Shown in pieces: positions 1 through 9,100 of a stretch of 64,000 nucleotides of DNA. A program made the position numbers and the translations under genes. The notes below the pieces were generated by a model that saw only the letters and a program-made list of their open reading frames with translations, was not told the DNA's origin and made no database searches. The stretch comes from Vibrio aerogenes. Lineage in GTDB: Bacteria; Pseudomonadota; Gammaproteobacteria; Enterobacterales; Vibrionaceae. The stretch lies in contig NZ_AP024861.1 of NCBI RefSeq assembly GCF_024346755.1, positions 2,418,001-2,482,000 on the forward strand, in the 5' to 3' direction. The first letter of the stretch is position 1, and every line of letters starts with the position of its first letter.

Positions 1-1741
1 CACTGTGACCGTGGATCCACCAGTCACGAATGGTACCGTTTAACCCCAGAACCCGGCGGAATTCACATTGATGTGCGGATTGGTGAGAGTGAGTCGCATC
101 CCCAACGCCGAGGTTCATGTTGCCATTATAACCGCATCCCCAGAGAGCGCCGTCACTTTCAACCACCAGTGCTGAATGAGAGATGGAGCCACCAATAGCA
201 ATCCGGGTCACTTTACCCTGCCATTCTCCTTCAGGTTTAAACGGGAGTGACTGCGCCTTATCATCCACCCCGTTACCCAGTTGCCCGTAACCGTTATACC
301 CCCAGCACAGTACTTCTCCCTGATCATTGAGCGCTATCACCGGTGCATAATAGCCACAGCCCAGCGCGATATCGACGATGGTATCCCCTTCGGGGAACTG
401 AATCTGTGTCCATGTATGCAGGTCGGTGGTATTGCCCTGACCCAATTGTCCATAGATGTTTGCGCCCGTCGCCCAGAGCGTCCCGTCTGTTTTCAGGACC
501 AGACTAAAACCCCGGTTATCAGCCACATTTGGATTATCGACTCGTCCGGAAGCACCCAGTACTTTTTTCACCTGCGTCATGGATGATTTTACCGGTGTAT
601 CCTCACTGGTGGTGTGCCCTAACCCCAGCTGGCCGAAACCATTCCATCCCCAGCTCCATAGTTGCCCCTTATCATTCACTGCATGGATACAGGTGGGATA
701 TCCGCCTCCAATGTGTACCTGGCAGATATTCTCCAGATAACCGCAGCGCACCGGCGCGACTTTATTAGCGGTGGTGCCATCACCCAGCTGACCCTGTCCG
801 TTAAATCCACAGGCATATAAATAGCCCTTATCGGTACGGAATATCGTGGTATTTCTTTGCTCGTATGCCGCGCCAATGGTATAAACCTCAACCACTTTCA
901 AATCATTCTGTACAAAAAACTCGATCCGGGTCGCAACAGGGCGATTCACCGTATCCCCGTGCCCTAACTGGCCATAGTCATTCAATCCCCAGGAATAGAC
1001 ATTCCCCGTATCATCCAGCGCATAGTGACTATGGTGACCACTATATACCGCCACAATATTGACGTCGGGATGACTGAGCGCGACCCGGCCCGGTACATAA
1101 GTATTAGCGCCAGCCGGATCACCATTGGAATTATTTCCCCCGTAACCACAACTGCGGATGGTACCATCTTCCATCAGATAAACGCTGACGACATGAGATG
1201 ACATGCCATAATTCCCTTTCGATATTTTTTTACAACGGCGACTGTTTTCAATATTGGCCGTAAAACGTGTGGCAGCCGGTAACCCATCGGTATCATAAGC
1301 AATGACATCACCCGGTGTCCCTTTCGCCAGTTTATTCAGCGTGAGTGTATGCGCTGCAACCTTCTCACCGGTGACGGCAAGGTCTTCGATCAGATTGGTA
1401 TTCACCTGACTCTGAATCGCCAGCGCTCCCAGTTCCAGTGCTTCACGGGCACCTTCAGCATCAGCCGCCCCCGTACCGCCGCGGTGTAGCGGCAACAATG
1501 CACTTTCACCATTGGGGTCAATTTCCCGGAGCACCACATCATGCTCACCGTTATATAACTTTAACAGCCAGTTGTTATCCAGACTGTCATCCAGCCAGAT
1601 GGTCCCGTTCACCGCATAATCGGGCCGGATACTGCCTTTGTGCAGGCTGTGCAACGCATCACGCCAGCTATTTAAATCGGTGGCCAGTGTTGCGCCGTTT
1701 TTTGTATTTGGGTTAATCACACCAAAATCGTACTGACTCAT
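1..1741 (-). CDS. Phage tail fibre with RCC1 repeats (3' end outside window)
   Basis: Open frame from an ATG at 1741 to the window edge, so the C-terminus is missing. The N-terminal ~110 residues look like a phage tail fibre (LPLHRGGTGA linker typical of fibre shafts). After residue ~160 at least six RCC1-type repeats follow, with motifs such as SWGLNDYGQLGHGDT, SWGWNGFGQLGLGHT and CWGYNGYGQLGNGVD. RCC1 repeats normally fold into a seven-bladed propeller; here they probably form the receptor-binding part. It is the last visible gene of the tail operon, just after the J homologue, the usual place for a fibre. The first codons after ATG read MSQYDFGVINP. What it binds is unknown. Confidence 0.8.
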   Translation of the reverse strand, partial: MSQYDFGVINPNTKNGATLATDLNSWRDALHSLHKGSIRPDYAVNGTIWLDDSLDNNWLLKLYNGEHDVVLREIDPNGESALLPLHRGGTGAADAEGAREALELGALAIQSQVNTNLIEDLAVTGEKVAAHTLTLNKLAKGTPGDVIAYDTDGLPAATRFTANIENSRRCKKISKGNYGMSSHVVSVYLMEDGTIRSCGYGGNNSNGDPAGANTYVPGRVALSHPDVNIVAVYSGHHSHYALDDTGNVYSWGLNDYGQLGHGDTVNRPVATRIEFFVQNDLKVVEVYTIGAAYEQRNTTIFRTDKGYLYACGFNGQGQLGDGTTANKVAPVRCGYLENICQVHIGGGYPTCIHAVNDKGQLWSWGWNGFGQLGLGHTTSEDTPVKSSMTQVKKVLGASGRVDNPNVADNRGFSLVLKTDGTLWATGANIYGQLGQGNTTDLHTWTQIQFPEGDTIVDIALGCGYYAPVIALNDQGEVLCWGYNGYGQLGNGVDDKAQSLPFKPEGEWQGKVTRIAIGGSISHSALVVESDGALWGCGYNGNMNLGVGDATHSHQSAHQCEFRRVLGLNGTIRDWWIHGHS

Positions 1742-1742
1742 A

Positions 1743-1829
1743 TCAATAAACTCCTGAGTATTGGTTGTCCTCCGCGACAATCACACCGGCTCCGGCAATA
1801 TCACCGGATCCGTCAATACAACGCTGCAT
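1743..1829 (-). CDS. Possible 28-aa protein between J and the fibre gene
   Basis: A short frame from ATG 1829 (preceded by CAGGTG) ends in TGA two bases before the fibre ATG. The same frame is open further upstream into the end of the J gene, but without an obvious ATG. The peptide (…GAGVIVAEDNQYSGVY) is not recognised. The tight junction to the next gene and the otherwise unexplained 132-bp gap are the only support. Confidence 0.25.
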   Translation of the reverse strand: MQRCIDGSGDIAGAGVIVAEDNQYSGVY

Positions 1830-1873
1830 CACCTGATGTGAATGAAACGGAAGATAGAAATGACAATTAAAAA

Positions 1874-4800
1874 TTAAACAGACTGACCGTAGCCTTTAGC
1901 CAGATAGTCGAATGAACGGGCAATGGGCTGCCCTGTCTGATTGAAGAACTGAACATGAAAACCGCGCCGGCTCTGCTCCCGGATGATTTTATAATCGCCG
2001 GGCGCCATATCTTGCGCGTCAACAGCGATGGCCGGTCTGACCCGAAATGGCGAAGTAAAGGTAATCAACCGCCCTTCCTTTGGACAAATCAGATCAGAAT
2101 CGGAAGCAATGCGATCCGGCATATCCACTTTCACTTCAAGGGCTGTGACCTGTGCGGCAACAACCGGATTGTAGCTGAGCAAAATGACCCGCCACCGGAA
2201 AGCTCTGGCGGTATAATCGCCTAGCACAAAATCCTGCCAGGAAGACCAGGCGGCATCCACAGACAACGGGTCATCTTTGGTCGTCCGGACCTGAAGCCGG
2301 ACACTCCAGTCATTGGGTGAACTGTCGATCAGGTTATGAATGTTGCCGATCGGATTCCATGTCGCCATCGTACTGCGGATATCTACACCCCGTGCTTTTA
2401 ACACCGCGGTCAGGCGCGAAGTGTACACTTCGCCCAGATCCAGCTCGCGGCCGAACTCATAAATACTTTCCTGCCGCACACCGTGATTGACATAAGTCAG
2501 GCTGGAAATCTCATCCAACACCGGCCAGTCAGACAGACTATCGGCACCACCCGACTGCAACGCATGATCAAGCACACAACTTTGCTGATGTTTGCCGGGG
2601 AAAGCCGGGCTTTCCTGCACGGATTCAATCACATTAAATGCAGACAGACTACTGACGGAAGAGCTGACCCAGGCGGCATTGACACTCTCATTACCGGTGG
2701 TGTCCACGGCTTTAATCAGATAACTCCCGACCAGAGCCGGAACCGAAGCACTCGTGCCTTTGGTATGCGTCACGATATCAACCGCTTCTCCCCATTTCGC
2801 CCCTTCTTCCTGTGGCGAATAGCGGACTTTGTAATGATCCAAATCCAGATCAGTCCCCGCCTGCCAGCTCAGTAATGCGGTGGCACCGGTGACCTGAATG
2901 CTGAACCCATCGACATCTTCCGGCGGTGCCTGTTTACCCAGCACCTGATACACCACATTTTCAGACCAGCGACTGTACTGCCCCAACGCGTCCACACACC
3001 GGGCCCGGATGGTATAGGTCGTGGTCTGTACGTCTTTGACTTCCACAGCAACCGCTGAAGTGGTGGCGATGGTGGTAAAGTCAGGCTCTTCAGACGATTG
3101 ATACTGATACTCAATATACCGGATTCGGGCATCTGCCGGTAAGGTCGCCCCAATCGTCAATGCCGTGCGCATCTGGCCTTTATCGATATAAAGATTATCA
3201 TCAATGGTCAGTTTTTTCGGCGGTGGCAGCGCCCCCGAAGGTAACAAAGAAAATGAACTGTCTTCAAAGCGTATTCCTTCTTCAACCCGCTGATATTTAT
3301 GCGTATCAAAGCTGGTTCCGGTCACATTAAAGGTCATATCATCGGCTTCGGTCACCGAAGTAATCCGGAACGGACGTGGCTGAACCTGATCAGAACTCAG
3401 GGCCCACATCGTCCCCACCACCGGCAGCACGTCCATCGTTGCAACGGACAGGGTATGGCCTTCAACCGCCAGAACCGCCGTGGTCAGAATCCCGCCGGAG
3501 GGCAGGACCACCGAGAGCTCATAATCCGGCTCAGGGTCAAAGTCATCCGGCAGCGCATCAACCGTGATCGATCCCGCCGTCACGCCGGCAATCCGGCCTC
3601 CCAGCCGAATACCGGCAATATCCGGATCCAGCACGTTGACCACATCACCGGGACGCACGCCAAGCTGGTCGAAACCACACCGGTACGAAATGGTTTCCGG
3701 TTCATGCCATTCGGCATCCAGGGTCCAGCGGCCAATACGACGGGCCTGACCACGGGAAGTACATCCCACAGCAACGACATCGGTCGTTTTCCAGCCAATC
3801 GCCTGCATCGCCTCCCTGTCTTCAACCACTTCCACATTCAGCCGGTAGTTGTCTTCGGGATCATTCCAGGAGACCAGCGCAACACTGTGCCGCTCCGAGG
3901 AAGAATTTTTCCCTTTGTAAGTAAACAGGCCGTCCACCACATTGGCCGCCGTGATCAGTTGCGTCGCATCCTGCGGCGCATCCTGAACCGGCACGACCTG
4001 CCCGGCGCCCCAGTAGGTCATGCCGCGGAATACCGTTGCCAGATTTTTGACCACGGCAAACGCATCCTGCTGTTTGGCCAGATAAATATTACAGGTATAG
4101 CGGGGCTCTTTGCCGCCATAGCCATCATCAACCAACTCATCACAGTATTGGCCAATGGTATAAAAGTGACCTTTACTGATGGATTCAGCACTCACTTCCT
4201 GTCCCAGGCCATAGCGCGTATTGGTGATTAAATCGTACAGAACCCAGGCCGGATTATCAGTCCAGGCCATTTTAAACCGGCCATTCCATATCCCCTGATA
4301 AGCTCTCGTCTCCGGGTTGTAATTCACCGGGACTTTCACTTCCATGCCCGACCAGATCGCCGAAACCGTCGGCATACTACCACTGAACTGTTTCGCATCA
4401 ATGGTCACACCCAGCAGCGCACTGTTCGGATAATAGAGTTTGGCATCCGTAATTTCGGTATAGCTGCTCCAGTAGGTCTGATTCGAGAGGGTTGCCGAAG
4501 TACTGTCCGGTGTAGTGCGTCCGACCCGGATGTCCCAGGGCGCCTCACCCGTCAGTTCAATCCGGTAGTCCCGCTGATAATCGGAGACGGTTTTCCCGCT
4601 AATCGTATCGGTCACTACACGGGTCCAGCCTTCACCTTCAGCCCGATAATCAATGTAAATACCGACCGATGAGCCGTGTAAATCCCCCGTTTTGGCATCC
4701 TGATTTGTCAACCGCGGAATCCTGACGGTCACACGGGCCGCATCGATATCCGACTGAATCGTCCGGGTCACCGGGTTGCTGTAGGTGACTTCCATGCCCA

Positions 4801-5128
4801 CAGACACCTGATTTTCCACGGCCGGAAAACCGGGTAAATGTTCCTGATGAGGGTTTCCCTGCCGGATGGCGAGGTTGACCCCCTGAAAATTATAACTCCC
4901 CTGTTCGCTTTGCAGGGGGGTGCCGTCGATGAGAATATCCTGTGCGCCCCGTTCCGGCCCTTTGGTCGGGCCTTCAGAGACAAGGAACAGACATCGGCAG
5001 GTAGCATGACTCTGAAGCGTGTTCGGGTCTTCTTTGGCAACCCGGCCACTGCTTTGCCCTGACTTTCCGCTGCTACCTTTTGCACCTTCTATATGGTAAT
5101 CAGGTTCTATATGGTAATAAGGTTGCAT
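1874..5128 (-). CDS. Lambda J-like host specificity / tail tip protein
   Basis: 1084 aa, the large central tail-tip protein that carries the fibres in lambda-like siphophages. The N-terminal half matches the J type (phrases such as SEGPTKGPERGAQDILIDG and WTDNPAWVLYDLITNTRYG are characteristic). The middle contains fibronectin-like beta segments, and the C-terminal third is the variable, fibre-anchoring part. The ATG overlaps the TGA of the I homologue (CTGATGC). The product is somewhat shorter than lambda J (1132 aa). Its place after K and I and before the RCC1 fibre is the canonical lambda order. Confidence 0.9.
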   Translation of the reverse strand: MQPYYHIEPDYHIEGAKGSSGKSGQSSGRVAKEDPNTLQSHATCRCLFLVSEGPTKGPERGAQDILIDGTPLQSEQGSYNFQGVNLAIRQGNPHQEHLPGFPAVENQVSVGMEVTYSNPVTRTIQSDIDAARVTVRIPRLTNQDAKTGDLHGSSVGIYIDYRAEGEGWTRVVTDTISGKTVSDYQRDYRIELTGEAPWDIRVGRTTPDSTSATLSNQTYWSSYTEITDAKLYYPNSALLGVTIDAKQFSGSMPTVSAIWSGMEVKVPVNYNPETRAYQGIWNGRFKMAWTDNPAWVLYDLITNTRYGLGQEVSAESISKGHFYTIGQYCDELVDDGYGGKEPRYTCNIYLAKQQDAFAVVKNLATVFRGMTYWGAGQVVPVQDAPQDATQLITAANVVDGLFTYKGKNSSSERHSVALVSWNDPEDNYRLNVEVVEDREAMQAIGWKTTDVVAVGCTSRGQARRIGRWTLDAEWHEPETISYRCGFDQLGVRPGDVVNVLDPDIAGIRLGGRIAGVTAGSITVDALPDDFDPEPDYELSVVLPSGGILTTAVLAVEGHTLSVATMDVLPVVGTMWALSSDQVQPRPFRITSVTEADDMTFNVTGTSFDTHKYQRVEEGIRFEDSSFSLLPSGALPPPKKLTIDDNLYIDKGQMRTALTIGATLPADARIRYIEYQYQSSEEPDFTTIATTSAVAVEVKDVQTTTYTIRARCVDALGQYSRWSENVVYQVLGKQAPPEDVDGFSIQVTGATALLSWQAGTDLDLDHYKVRYSPQEEGAKWGEAVDIVTHTKGTSASVPALVGSYLIKAVDTTGNESVNAAWVSSSVSSLSAFNVIESVQESPAFPGKHQQSCVLDHALQSGGADSLSDWPVLDEISSLTYVNHGVRQESIYEFGRELDLGEVYTSRLTAVLKARGVDIRSTMATWNPIGNIHNLIDSSPNDWSVRLQVRTTKDDPLSVDAAWSSWQDFVLGDYTARAFRWRVILLSYNPVVAAQVTALEVKVDMPDRIASDSDLICPKEGRLITFTSPFRVRPAIAVDAQDMAPGDYKIIREQSRRGFHVQFFNQTGQPIARSFDYLAKGYGQSV

Positions 5129-5604
5129 CAGATAATTTGCTCCGTCGTTAATCCTGTGGAGATGATGTGGCCACCCACTTCCATTTTTCCGTAAAGCAGA
5201 GGCCTTGCGACACCTTGCTCAACCGTGTTTTTCGCACCGTTAAACAAGTATGAATTCCGGCTGTCAACAGACTCACGCTCTTCATAGCCGGACAACTTCA
5301 GATCCATACATTTGACAGCAAGCATCCCGCCTATCAGCACTCCGGCTCCCACCAGAGCACCGGTCACAGCACCCGCTGCTGCCGGATAAAAATGCAATGA
5401 CTGACACCCTTGCAGATGTAAGTTCTCTTCTGTCACGAACGAACCCTGATCATTTTCAATCGTATATTGACCGGAGAAGTAGCACTGCCTGAATCCGGGT
5501 ACAACTTCGCAGAGAAACTGAATGGCTTCATACGGACTCTGCACATCAATTGCTTCCGGACATTCGAGCCGGGCTAATTCGCCGTGGAGATGAATTTCAA
5601 CCAT
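5128..5604 (-). CDS. Lambda I-like tail assembly protein
   Basis: 158 aa, between the K and J homologues, where lambda gpI lies. The N-terminal ~70 residues resemble a ubiquitin-like fold domain found in this family (VEIHLHGELARLE, then RQCYFSGQYTIEND). A hydrophobic Ala/Gly-rich stretch follows (AAAGAVTGALVGAGVLIGG, about 95-115), typical of gpI. It starts inside the 3' end of the K gene (8-base overlap), indicating translational coupling. Needed for tail-tip assembly; the molecular role in the family is poorly known. Confidence 0.8.
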   Translation of the reverse strand: MVEIHLHGELARLECPEAIDVQSPYEAIQFLCEVVPGFRQCYFSGQYTIENDQGSFVTEENLHLQGCQSLHFYPAAAGAVTGALVGAGVLIGGMLAVKCMDLKLSGYEERESVDSRNSYLFNGAKNTVEQGVARPLLYGKMEVGGHIISTGLTTEQII

Positions 5605-6313
5605 GGTAACGAATCCAGTATTTGATATGTTTTAACCAAGGAGTCACCGGTGTACGACAACTCAGACGATCAGGGGCATAGCCATATTGGTTGCCTAATT
5701 GATGCAAAATGAGTCCGTGACCCGTATAAACTCCGCCGTGATTGATCTGTCTGGAGGCAATCGCAGCAAGAAAAACATCCCCCGCTTCCACTTCAGACGG
5801 TTCAATCATGGAAAAGCCTTCCTGCCGGAAGTACTTTTCGTACAAGTCTTCGCCGGATTTCCACCATTCCCAGCGACGCGGATAATCATTCAGTGTTATC
5901 TGGCGGTGCTGAAAAAAATAATCGCGGATGATGGCATAGCAATCGGTGACACCATGACGGAAAGGCCGCCCGGTTAAGGGCGTCATCCCCGGCTTTCCCC
6001 AGCCAAAAAAGTCCGTGACGCGACCGTGGTCAACATTGCAGATGTACCAGGGAACCCCGGTCGCAATCTGGCCCTGCATATCCATCATGGATGGGAAATG
6101 ATTGCCATCCGGATGGGAGTGCACAATCGCGAGAATGTTGTCAGCCCGGGCTTCAATCATCGCCTGGTGGCTGATTTTGAAATGCTTGTCCGGTGTGGGA
6201 GAAACATTTCGCTGAGGCGCATACCGGTCAGAAAACACAAAACCGCAGCTCTCTTCGGGATAACAGGCCAGCGCATGCTGCTGTATATCCTGAATGATTT
6301 CTTGTCTGAGCAT
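5597..6313 (-). CDS. Lambda K-like tail tip peptidase (JAB plus NlpC/P60)
   Basis: 238 aa with two enzyme domains. An N-terminal JAB/MPN metalloprotease domain shows HSHPDGNHFPSMMD at residues 65-78. A C-terminal NlpC/P60 domain has its likely catalytic Cys in HGVTDCYAII and His in NHGGVYTGHG. In lambda-like phages this protein acts in tail-tip maturation and local peptidoglycan cleavage. Length and domain order are normal and both active-site motifs are intact, so the tip looks functional. It overlaps its neighbours on both sides. Confidence 0.9.
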   Translation of the reverse strand: MLRQEIIQDIQQHALACYPEESCGFVFSDRYAPQRNVSPTPDKHFKISHQAMIEARADNILAIVHSHPDGNHFPSMMDMQGQIATGVPWYICNVDHGRVTDFFGWGKPGMTPLTGRPFRHGVTDCYAIIRDYFFQHRQITLNDYPRRWEWWKSGEDLYEKYFRQEGFSMIEPSEVEAGDVFLAAIASRQINHGGVYTGHGLILHQLGNQYGYAPDRLSCRTPVTPWLKHIKYWIRYHG

Positions 6314-7014
6314 CAGCTTTTCCTTACCCGGGCCACGCCCGGAAAGCCATCAAAAGGCAGAATGCCGTGTTCACCAAAACGTTTTTTGCAGTCGGCCAGT
6401 GTTTTTCCACACGCATCAGAAGCGGCATCCGTACTTTTGCCCTGCGCATTAAAGCAGACCACACCGGTATAAGGGCAGGTTGCATCACCGTAATCAAATT
6501 CAGCTTCTCCGGCATCGTAAACCCGGTAAATACTTTGACAGTAATCGCGGATCACCTGCCTGCGCGGCAGCTTCACGCCTTCCTGATCAATCGCAGCCAC
6601 CAGCTCCCATTCAACCGATGCCCGGGTCTGAACCGACTTGCGGTTCACCACATAAATATCCGGCGGAAACGTCTGTCCCGGATCTTCATCCGGTTCACCG
6701 TCCAGATTGGTGGCAAAAATCCTCTGGCGCACCACACGGGCACCGATCAGATCATCCGTCTCGGCGATCACCGGAATCAGGGCACTGTCGATATTACTGA
6801 TTCGCATCGTCGGGCGGGGAATTGACCCTGTGGTATTGAAACCGAAGCCAGACACGTCAATCGGCAACGGCGTATATGTTTTACCCGCATGGACAACCGG
6901 CTTGCCATCGCGGGGCCCCGTGACAAAACGGAGCGTGCCTGTTGAGGTTGTGACAGAAAACATCTCGACAATCGCCGGCAAAGACGTTTTCTGAACCGTT
7001 TCTGTGTAGTTCAT
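6313..7014 (-). CDS. Lambda L-like minor tail protein
   Basis: 233 aa, matching lambda gpL in size and position. The C-terminal ~60 residues contain four cysteines (ATCPYTGVVCF, DACGK, ADCKKRFG), the pattern that in lambda gpL holds an iron-sulphur cluster. The N-terminal part is beta-rich and probably forms a hub ring at the tail tip. Start and stop overlap the M and K homologues by a few bases, so it belongs to one tightly coupled operon. Confidence 0.88.
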   Translation of the reverse strand: MNYTETVQKTSLPAIVEMFSVTTSTGTLRFVTGPRDGKPVVHAGKTYTPLPIDVSGFGFNTTGSIPRPTMRISNIDSALIPVIAETDDLIGARVVRQRIFATNLDGEPDEDPGQTFPPDIYVVNRKSVQTRASVEWELVAAIDQEGVKLPRRQVIRDYCQSIYRVYDAGEAEFDYGDATCPYTGVVCFNAQGKSTDAASDACGKTLADCKKRFGEHGILPFDGFPGVARVRKS

Positions 7015-7352
7015 AGGCTATAAGACTTCGTAAAAGTCGCTGAAATGTCGTAGTAGTTGGCCGGTTTGGGGGAAACTGCGTATTTTTCACAGATCCACAA
7101 TTGTGTCTGACCATCCCAGGGGGTCCAGTAAAAGGGAGTCACACCGCCGTGTTTCATCAGAAAATCAACCAGCGTGTCCCGTTCACTCTGTGTCAGTCCG
7201 GACCAGCTTAACGAATAACTCAGCTGAGTATTGTTGATGCCCTTAGGCATTCTTTGTTCATAACCATCTCCGAAAGAGACGGAAACAACGTCATGAGAAA
7301 TCGATGCACCAGAGTTATAATCCGGGCAAAGATCGGGAAAGGTTTCTCTCAT
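7011..7352 (-). CDS. Lambda M-like minor tail protein
   Basis: 113 aa. Family-typical features are an N-terminal FPDLCPDYNSGAS, the central GDGYEQRMPKGINN and the WTPWDGQTQLWIC stretch near the C-terminus. This is the distal tail protein that caps the tube at the tip. It begins ATG in a four-base overlap with the stop of the tape measure gene (ATGA). Confidence 0.9.
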   Translation of the reverse strand: MRETFPDLCPDYNSGASISHDVVSVSFGDGYEQRMPKGINNTQLSYSLSWSGLTQSERDTLVDFLMKHGGVTPFYWTPWDGQTQLWICEKYAVSPKPANYYDISATFTKSYSL

Positions 7353-9100
7353 CAGGATACCTCATTCTGTTGGTTCAGCATGCCCCCGGAACGTTGCTGA
7401 TCGGTAATGAATTCAGCCATCAGTCCCTGCAGCGTACTGCGGACCTGCTGAGCCGTTTGCCGGGCAGAGCCATCGGTCTGGCCGGAAATCTGAATCACAG
7501 GCGCAAACGACACATGGCTGGTGGAAGATGCAGCGCCGGAGGTTTGGTCTGCGGTTGTCCGGCGGCTGGTGACCGAAGCCGGGCCGGCAATCAGTTCCGG
7601 ACCATATTCACCCACCAGGCCAATTTTCCCTGAAGGAATGTGTCCGCCGTGATCATAAGCACCGGAGAAATTCGCTGAACGAATCGCCTGAATATTGGCC
7701 ATACCAGCAGCGACCGCAGCCGCAGCCGCTGCTGCCCCCAGAGCGGGGCCGACGTAAGGAATACCGGCTAACGCAGCATAAGCCCCCGTCGCCGATTCAT
7801 AGGTTTTCATTGTGGCCTGCGCCACCGCTGCTGCCTTGGCAATTTTGGATTGTTTCCCGCCGGAAGTGACGGCTAACGCCGCGATGTTGTTGAAAAAGTC
7901 AGTGGCGCTTTGCAGCCGGGTCTGTTGATACTGACTTTCAATCTGAGCCTTTTGACTCTCGCGCTGCTCAGTCAGGTCCAGCTCGAGACCGGTTTGGCTG
8001 TCATACTGCTGACGGGTCGCATCAAGCGTTCCGTCTGAAGCACCATCAGCACCGGACTGAGTCGTCTGATCCGATGGAAACATCTGGTTGAAGAAAGACG
8101 TCGCACCATCCCAGCCCAGCCCGGAAAATACATCCCCTAACTGCCGAAACTCATCAAACAAGCCTTCCGGTACCAGCGTATCGACAATCTGGCTTTTAAA
8201 GCTGGAAGTGAGTTGGCTCAACATGTCATCGAACGGCCCGGCACCCACATCGAGTGCATCATCCCACAGACCACTCAGACCTTTCTCCTGAATGCGGCTG
8301 GTAAAATAGTCCCATCCTTCATCAAGCTGATCGAAGAAATCATCCACACCATGAATATCCTGCATGAAATCTTCCGGCAGCAGGTCTTCTTTGAGTTGAT
8401 TGCCGTAGGCTTTACCAAAGTCTGATGCAAAGTCTTTCAGGGCATCGGTGCCGATTTCTTTCGACTGAGCCACAATCTGATCCAGCCCCTTATTTTGTAC
8501 GTTGCTGATCAGGGTTTCCCAGTCGGAGGCAAACTCAGAGAGTTCCTGAGTCATCGCATCCAGCTGTTGGCTGGTTTGCTCCGGAATCAGATCTGAGAAG
8601 ACCCCGCCGCCCTGCTTTCCGGTTTGTCCGGCTGACTGGTTCAGTTGTGAATTTAAAGCGGCGAAAGCTGAGGTCAGTTGATCCGCTTTCTCCAGCATGG
8701 CATCCGGGATCAACCCGGCAAATAAGGCATCATCTTTATATTGTGCCAGGGTTTCGGCCAGTGAACTGAATGCCGTTTCCCCGGTTTGAACCTCCTTCTG
8801 AATTGTGTCACCAAACCCTTGTCCAGCGGTTGTATTCAGCTGTTGAAAGGCCTGGTTTAAATGAACGGTACTCTCTTTGGCTGCCGTCAGCTGTTTTTGC
8901 AGCGCGTTCAGCGCCTGACTTTTGGTCACAACACGGTTAAGGTCAGCGAACGCAGACTGCATGGCTTTCACGGGTTTGGATAGCCCCTGAAAAGCATGCG
9001 TTAATGCTGTCGTTGCCTTTTCTGTCTGCTGTGCCTGTTTCTCTAGCTGAGACAGACGACGAACCGATGCTGCAACTTGAAGCGTGTTGATTTCTGTCAT
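7352..9100 (-). CDS. Tail tape measure protein (lambda H-like)
   Basis: 582 aa from the chosen ATG at 9100 (MTEINTLQ). That ATG has AGGAG eight bases upstream and overlaps the stop of the frameshifted chaperone product; a longer frame from 9154 lacks such support. The N-terminal ~350 residues are helical and heptad-like. The C-terminal part has an Ala/Gly-rich membrane-inserting segment (AALAGIPYVGPALGAAAAAA) and ends with GLVGEYGPELIAGPA, a common tape-measure motif. In this family length sets tail length, so this tail should be shorter than that of lambda (gpH 853 aa). Confidence 0.9.
   Translation of the reverse strand: MTEINTLQVAASVRRLSQLEKQAQQTEKATTALTHAFQGLSKPVKAMQSAFADLNRVVTKSQALNALQKQLTAAKESTVHLNQAFQQLNTTAGQGFGDTIQKEVQTGETAFSSLAETLAQYKDDALFAGLIPDAMLEKADQLTSAFAALNSQLNQSAGQTGKQGGGVFSDLIPEQTSQQLDAMTQELSEFASDWETLISNVQNKGLDQIVAQSKEIGTDALKDFASDFGKAYGNQLKEDLLPEDFMQDIHGVDDFFDQLDEGWDYFTSRIQEKGLSGLWDDALDVGAGPFDDMLSQLTSSFKSQIVDTLVPEGLFDEFRQLGDVFSGLGWDGATSFFNQMFPSDQTTQSGADGASDGTLDATRQQYDSQTGLELDLTEQRESQKAQIESQYQQTRLQSATDFFNNIAALAVTSGGKQSKIAKAAAVAQATMKTYESATGAYAALAGIPYVGPALGAAAAAAAVAAGMANIQAIRSANFSGAYDHGGHIPSGKIGLVGEYGPELIAGPASVTSRRTTADQTSGAASSTSHVSFAPVIQISGQTDGSARQTAQQVRSTLQGLMAEFITDQQRSGGMLNQQNEVS

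Noticed and set aside
3299..4231. 310-aa plus-strand open frame opposite the J gene
   Set aside because: Lies fully antisense to a well-supported J homologue; rich in His, Arg and Gly without any family pattern; no ribosome site.
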